Origin: Donghicola tyrosinivorans
GTDB taxonomy: Bacteria; Pseudomonadota; Alphaproteobacteria; Rhodobacterales; Rhodobacteraceae
Reading direction: 5' to 3'
NCBI RefSeq assembly: GCF_003003355.1
Contig: NZ_PVTQ01000008.1
Span: 151,917-215,916 of the forward strand
DNA: 64,000 bases
The notes beneath the pieces are model-generated. The model made no database searches. It was not told the origin of the DNA and saw only the letters and a list, made by a program, of their open reading frames with translations. The position numbers were made by a program, and so were the translations under genes. This document shows, in pieces, positions 60,603 through 64,000 of the stretch; within the stretch, counting starts at the first letter, position 1, and every line of letters begins with the position of its first letter.

Positions 60603-60995
60603 TTAGAGGGGTGCGATTACGATGTCCCCGTCCGGTGTCTGCTGCACCGGCACAGGGTCCAGCGCACAGTCTGACCCCGGCCCTTCAACCCCAAGCCCCG
60701 TGCGCAGATCGAACCCCGCCTCATGGACCGAGCAGCGCAGCAGCGCCCCATCGGCCGAGATCACCTGATTGCTGCGGTAATCCAGTGGCAGGAACTGATG
60801 CGGGCAGGCGTTCACATAGGCCACCAACAGGCCGGTCTGGCGGGCCAGCAGGATCGGGAACCCCGCCAGATCCACCGAGAAACTGCCCCCGTCGGGCACA
60901 TCGCTGGCGCGGCAAACGAAAGACCCCCCGACTGGCGCCGAGGGGTATGTTTGCCAGTTGCCGGACCGGTCAGGTCCGCTCTGGTCTGTGGTCAT
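60603..60995 (-). CDS. Rieske [2Fe-2S] ferredoxin-like protein
   Basis: A 130-residue protein with a Rieske cluster motif CPHQFLPLDYR near residues 64-74 and CSVHEAGFD near 88-96, that is C-x-H and C-x-x-H. No signal peptide or transmembrane anchor, so it is a soluble cytoplasmic electron carrier or a regulatory Rieske protein. It begins 3 bp after the stop of 4-hydroxyphenylpyruvate dioxygenase. HPPD itself needs no external electron donor, so the partner is unclear. Confidence 0.85.
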   Translation of the reverse strand: MTTDQSGPDRSGNWQTYPSAPVGGSFVCRASDVPDGGSFSVDLAGFPILLARQTGLLVAYVNACPHQFLPLDYRSNQVISADGALLRCSVHEAGFDLRTGLGVEGPGSDCALDPVPVQQTPDGDIVIAPL

Positions 60996-60998
60996 GGA

Positions 60999-62105
60999 TC
61001 AGGCCTCGACCTTCAAAACGCCGCGCTCGATCTGGTCGGCCTCAATGGACTCGAACAGCGCCTTGAAGTTCCCCTCGCCAAAGCCGTCATCGCCTTTGCG
61101 CTGGATGAATTCGAAGAAGATCGGCCCGATCACGGTTTTCGAGAAGATTTGCAGCAGAACGCGGGTTGTGCCGCCATCCACCACACCTTCGCCGTCGATC
61201 AGGATGCCGTGTTTCATCATCCGGTCCAGCGGTTCCTGATGGCCCTGCACGCGGCGGTGGGACATCTGGTAGTAGGTGGCAGGCGGTGCAGGCATAAACT
61301 CGATCCCGTTGGCGGAAATCTCGTCGACCGAGTCATAGATGCTCTCGGTTGCGACCGCGATATGCTGGATGCCTTCGCCTTTGTATTCGCGCAGATATTC
61401 TTCGATCTGGCTGTTCTCATCGGCGCTTTCGTTGATCGGAATGCGGATCTTGCCATCGGGCGAGGTCAGCGCCCGCGAAAACAGGCCCGTCTGCTTGCCC
61501 TTGATGTCGAAATACCGGATTTCACGGAAGTTGAAGGCCTTGGCGTAGAAGTCATACCACGTGGACATGTTCCCGCGCTGAACGTTGTGGGTCAGGTGGT
61601 CCAGATAGTAAAAGCCCGCGCCCTTGGGTTTGGGGTTCACCTCTCCCAGCCACTGGAAATCGCGCGAATAGCACGACTGACCGGCGCCGTAGGTGTCGAT
61701 GAAATACAGCAGCGAGCCGCCAATCCCGATCACCGCAGGCGCATCCAGCGTCTTGTCATCGCCGGTGTATTCCTTGGCGCCATAGTCCAGCGCGCATTTC
61801 AGCGCGTGCTGTGCATTCACCACGCGCCACGCCATCGCGGGGGCGCAAGGGCCGTGATCGGCCACAAAACGCGCCGCATGGGTGTCGGGTTCGCGGTTGA
61901 CGATATAGTTCACATCGCCCTGACGGTACAAAGAGATGTCTTTGGTCTTGTGACGCGCCACTTCCTGAAAGCCCATCTGTTCGAACAGGGCTTCCAGCTT
62001 GCCAGCTTCGGGGTGCGCGAATTCCACGAATTCGAACCCGTCGGTTCCGGCCACGTTCAATTCATCGATTTTCGCTTTTGGCGCATCGTGTGGAAAAGGA
62101 CCCAT
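60999..62105 (-). CDS. hppD: 4-hydroxyphenylpyruvate dioxygenase
   Basis: A 368-residue VOC-fold dioxygenase that converts 4-hydroxyphenylpyruvate to homogentisate. Iron ligands are recognisable: His in LDHLTHNV near residue 163, His in IQHIAVATE near 240 and Glu in FFEFIQRKG near 345. C-terminal GEGNFKALFESIE is typical. The start at 62105 follows GGGAGGAG; the frame could extend 6 codons upstream but loses that site. It supplies the substrate for hmgA encoded 20 kb away and shares its operator type. Confidence 0.95.
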   Translation of the reverse strand: MGPFPHDAPKAKIDELNVAGTDGFEFVEFAHPEAGKLEALFEQMGFQEVARHKTKDISLYRQGDVNYIVNREPDTHAARFVADHGPCAPAMAWRVVNAQHALKCALDYGAKEYTGDDKTLDAPAVIGIGGSLLYFIDTYGAGQSCYSRDFQWLGEVNPKPKGAGFYYLDHLTHNVQRGNMSTWYDFYAKAFNFREIRYFDIKGKQTGLFSRALTSPDGKIRIPINESADENSQIEEYLREYKGEGIQHIAVATESIYDSVDEISANGIEFMPAPPATYYQMSHRRVQGHQEPLDRMMKHGILIDGEGVVDGGTTRVLLQIFSKTVIGPIFFEFIQRKGDDGFGEGNFKALFESIEADQIERGVLKVEA

Positions 62106-62200
62106 GGTCTCCTCCCTAATCATGCGTGGCTCACGTGCCCTCCACGCCTATATGATTACCCGGCCCGCGGGCTTTATGCAGGCTCAGGGTAGCGCCGATC

Positions 62201-62235
62201 GTTTCAAATGAAAAGAATTTAATTTCAAATGCAAC
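62201..62235. promoter_or_regulatory. Two MarR operator-like elements upstream of hppD
   Basis: Compared with GTTGCA-NN-TGCAAC, the copies are GTTTCAAATGAAAA (62201-62214, 9 of 12 defined positions) and ATTTCAAATGCAAC (62222-62235, 10 of 12). Start-to-start spacing is 21 bp, and they lie about 100 bp upstream of hppD. They suggest control by the homogentisate MarR regulator. Confidence 0.5.
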
Positions 62236-62254
62236 GTTCTTGGTTTTCGAAGGC

Positions 62255-63520
62255 TCACGCGCCTTCCAATAGCCACTTGCGGATGGGGGCGATGTTATAG
62301 GCGATGGGCCATGTGTTGATGTGTCCCGCTGCCCCGCCGGTGTCAGCTCCTTCGGGGATCACGCTGCCTTTGACCAAGGCGACGTAGTTCACGTTCGCCT
62401 CTTCCGCGATCAGATCGTCAAAAGCGAACTGGAATTGGTCCGCCGACCAACGCCCGTCCCAGACCGCGCGGGCCACTTTCGCCCCGTGGCTTTCCAGCGC
62501 CGCTGTGATGGCGTTCTGACCGGGGAAGGCCTTGGCGTCATCCTCGGACACCAGAATAAACAGCCGATTGCCCGCCATGGGCGCGACCAATGCCGGATCC
62601 CACTGGCAAGCGACCAGAAAACTGGCTGCGAAAAAGTCGGGATATTTGATGTTCATCGCAATCGAGAGCATCCCGCCCCCCGATTGGCCGGTGGTATAAA
62701 GGCGCGCGGGGTCAATGCTGAACTCTTGCGTTAAAGCGGTGATCAGGTTCAGCGTGGTATCCAGCATGGATGAGGTCTGGCTGCTGTCGCTGGTCACGAT
62801 CTCGGCGAACTGGGGGGCCAGAACAAAGGCGGGGCGGTGCGCCTGATCCTCGGACGAGGCCCAAGAGACCGCACCCAAACCCTGTTTCAACGTGGCCAAG
62901 GGATTGCTGCTGCTGTTGCCCGCATCATGCATAAAGTTGACCAGCGGATAGGACTTGGCAGGGTCATAACCTGCGGGAATGAACAGGTTATAGGGCAGGG
63001 TATCGCCGGTTTTCGGGTCTTCCCAGACGCGCTGCTGGAACTGGTCCACGATCAGATTGACCACGTCGCTGGTGGCAATCTGGATGCCTTGGGCCGCGAC
63101 ATTGCCCTCAGGCGAGGCCCACTGAGGCGCCGACTCCATCGGATCGCCGACCGACCATTCGGGCCGCCCGCCCGCGGGCCGCTCTTGCGCGATTTTCAGC
63201 ATCGCGCCCGCATCCTCGGGCGACAGGGCGATGATCACCACCGGCCCCGCATCCGCCCGATCCGACGGATCAACGGAGCTGGCGGGATAGACGTCCGTCA
63301 CAGTACGCCCCTCAACGGTAAAGGCGCTGGCCTCCAGATCGCTGGCCGCGACGGGTGCCGCGTAAGTCAGTGCAATGGCGATGAACCGTTGCCCGTCGCC
63401 GTAGACCTTGGTGATCGCTATGGCCTTTTGCGGCCCGTTCCCTGCGGCGAAAACGGGGGTCGTCAGGGTCAGGCTGCCAAGGGCGGTAAGGCAGGAAACA
63501 AATGTACGGCGAGTGATCAT
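62255..63520 (-). CDS. Tat-exported alpha/beta-hydrolase (esterase/depolymerase-like) with N-terminal Ig-like domain
   Basis: A 421-residue protein. A twin-arginine signal is visible (TRRTFVSCLTALGSL, cleavage near FAA). Residues about 30-150 are beta-rich and resemble the Ig-like domain of EstA-type esterases. The rest is an alpha/beta hydrolase: LPYNLFIPAGYDP near 186, HDAGN oxyanion region near 209, the nucleophile elbow TTGQSGGGML near 279 and a C-terminal His in GGAAGHINTW near 397. It is likely a periplasmic or secreted esterase; the substrate is not known. It diverges from the aldehyde dehydrogenase gene at 63690. Confidence 0.78.
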   Translation of the reverse strand: MITRRTFVSCLTALGSLTLTTPVFAAGNGPQKAIAITKVYGDGQRFIAIALTYAAPVAASDLEASAFTVEGRTVTDVYPASSVDPSDRADAGPVVIIALSPEDAGAMLKIAQERPAGGRPEWSVGDPMESAPQWASPEGNVAAQGIQIATSDVVNLIVDQFQQRVWEDPKTGDTLPYNLFIPAGYDPAKSYPLVNFMHDAGNSSSNPLATLKQGLGAVSWASSEDQAHRPAFVLAPQFAEIVTSDSSQTSSMLDTTLNLITALTQEFSIDPARLYTTGQSGGGMLSIAMNIKYPDFFAASFLVACQWDPALVAPMAGNRLFILVSEDDAKAFPGQNAITAALESHGAKVARAVWDGRWSADQFQFAFDDLIAEEANVNYVALVKGSVIPEGADTGGAAGHINTWPIAYNIAPIRKWLLEGA

Positions 63521-63689
63521 GGGGCGGCCTTTTGCGTGTCTTTCATGGATTTTACGCAGTCAAAGCCCTGATCCGTCGGTGATAAATCCTATGCCTTGCG
63601 GCCCGAACATATGACAGCGCTTTGCCCCCCCTTCGCTATCAAGGCACTGGCGCCCCTGATGCCAAAACCCCATGACAAAAGGACATCCC

Positions 63690-64000
63690 ATGAGCTTCAC
63701 CCCCCACGGCAAGCACCTGATCGCAGGTGACTGGATCGCCTCGGACGTCACCTTCCAATCGGAACCCGCCCATGGCCCCGTCCACAGCTTTTCCGTCGGC
63801 ACCCCCGATCTGGTGAACCAAGCCTGTGAGGCTGCTGAACAGGCCTTCTGGACCTACGGCTATACCACCCGCCAGCAACGCGCCGACTTCCTGAACGCCA
63901 TCGCCGACCAGATCGAGGCCCGCGCCGAGGCCATCACCCAGATCGGCACGCAGGAAACCGGCCTTCCCGAAGCCCGCCTGCAGGGCGAGCGTGGCCGCAC
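63690..64000 (+). CDS. Aldehyde dehydrogenase, alpha-ketoglutaric semialdehyde dehydrogenase-like (partial, cut by window edge)
   Basis: The first 103 codons of an aldehyde dehydrogenase: HGKHLIAGDWIAS, FSVGTPDLVNQACEAAEQAFWTYG and QIGTQETGLPEARLQGERGRT. This start is characteristic of NADP-dependent 2,5-dioxopentanoate (alpha-ketoglutaric semialdehyde) dehydrogenases of sugar-acid and hydroxyproline pathways. The catalytic Cys and Glu lie beyond the edge. ATG at 63690 follows AAGGACA. Confidence 0.82.
   Translation, partial: MSFTPHGKHLIAGDWIASDVTFQSEPAHGPVHSFSVGTPDLVNQACEAAEQAFWTYGYTTRQQRADFLNAIADQIEARAEAITQIGTQETGLPEARLQGERGR

Noticed and set aside
1..64000. CRISPR arrays, tRNA or rRNA genes, insertion sequences and transposases
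   Set aside because: No short regularly spaced repeats, tRNA-like cloverleaves or transposase-like proteins were recognised on reading both strands; absence is by eye, not by a search.

Overview
The window looks like part of a large plasmid or chromid of a high-G+C alphaproteobacterium, most likely a Rhodobacterales/Paracoccaceae member. The main reasons are a complete repABC replication and partition cassette (26.2-29.6 kb, minus strand), tripartite TRAP transporters, a RHE_PE00001/DUF1612-type protein of the kind seen in that group, and catabolic operons typical of roseobacter-like bacteria. This placement is inference from gene content; no rRNA or tRNA is visible. No transposase, CRISPR array or prophage gene was found.

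Layout. (1) 1-15.5 kb is a surface or secretion locus. One giant gene on the minus strand is open from its ATG at 12889 past the left edge (at least 4,296 codons). It has a LEPR-XLL-like N-terminus, an autotransporter-type repeat and then repeated beta-rich modules. A POTRA-less Omp85-type beta-barrel gene diverges from it across 678 bp, and a SapC-family gene converges on the barrel gene with a shared terminator. (2) 16.2-26.2 kb holds a cold-shock protein and a polyol/sugar utilisation locus: a ribose-type ABC transporter with two short-chain dehydrogenases on the minus strand, and a two-subunit transketolase, FGGY kinase and SorC-family regulator on the plus strand. A recurring TGAATAAATATTC element marks all three promoter regions. 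(3) 26.2-29.9 kb is repABC with a well-defined antisense ctRNA between repB and repC and palindromes and a DnaA box upstream of repA. (4) 30-32.5 kb carries small plasmid genes: an SH3 lipoprotein, a DUF4329 protein with a JAMM-like motif, and a DUF1612-type protein.

(5) 32.5-54.5 kb is aromatic catabolism. The homogentisate branch is an eight-gene minus-strand run (hmgA, fumarylacetoacetase, MBL-fold protein, FAD monooxygenase, DUF2783, TRAP P/Q/M). It faces a MarR regulator plus maleylacetoacetate isomerase. Next to it is the homoprotocatechuate branch (hpaR divergent from hpaFED, an aldehyde dehydrogenase, hpaGHI), extended by an aldehyde dehydrogenase, a ThDP-dependent enzyme and a GlcD-type FAD oxidoreductase. 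Together these could take 4-hydroxyphenyl compounds down two routes to fumarate plus acetoacetate and to pyruvate plus succinate. (6) 54.5-60.6 kb has a LysR regulator divergent from a class III CoA-transferase, an HMG-CoA-lyase-like enzyme and a second TRAP transporter, suggesting uptake and cleavage of a branched hydroxy-dicarboxylate. (7) 60.6-64 kb has a Rieske protein with 4-hydroxyphenylpyruvate dioxygenase, a Tat-exported esterase-like protein, and the start of an alpha-ketoglutaric semialdehyde dehydrogenase-like gene cut by the right edge.

Regulation visible in the sequence: GTTGCA-NN-TGCAAC-type elements occur upstream of hmgA/marR (three copies, one exactly between -35 and -10), upstream of the hppD operon (two weaker copies) and upstream of the second marR. 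They suggest one MarR-controlled tyrosine/homogentisate regulon spread over 30 kb.
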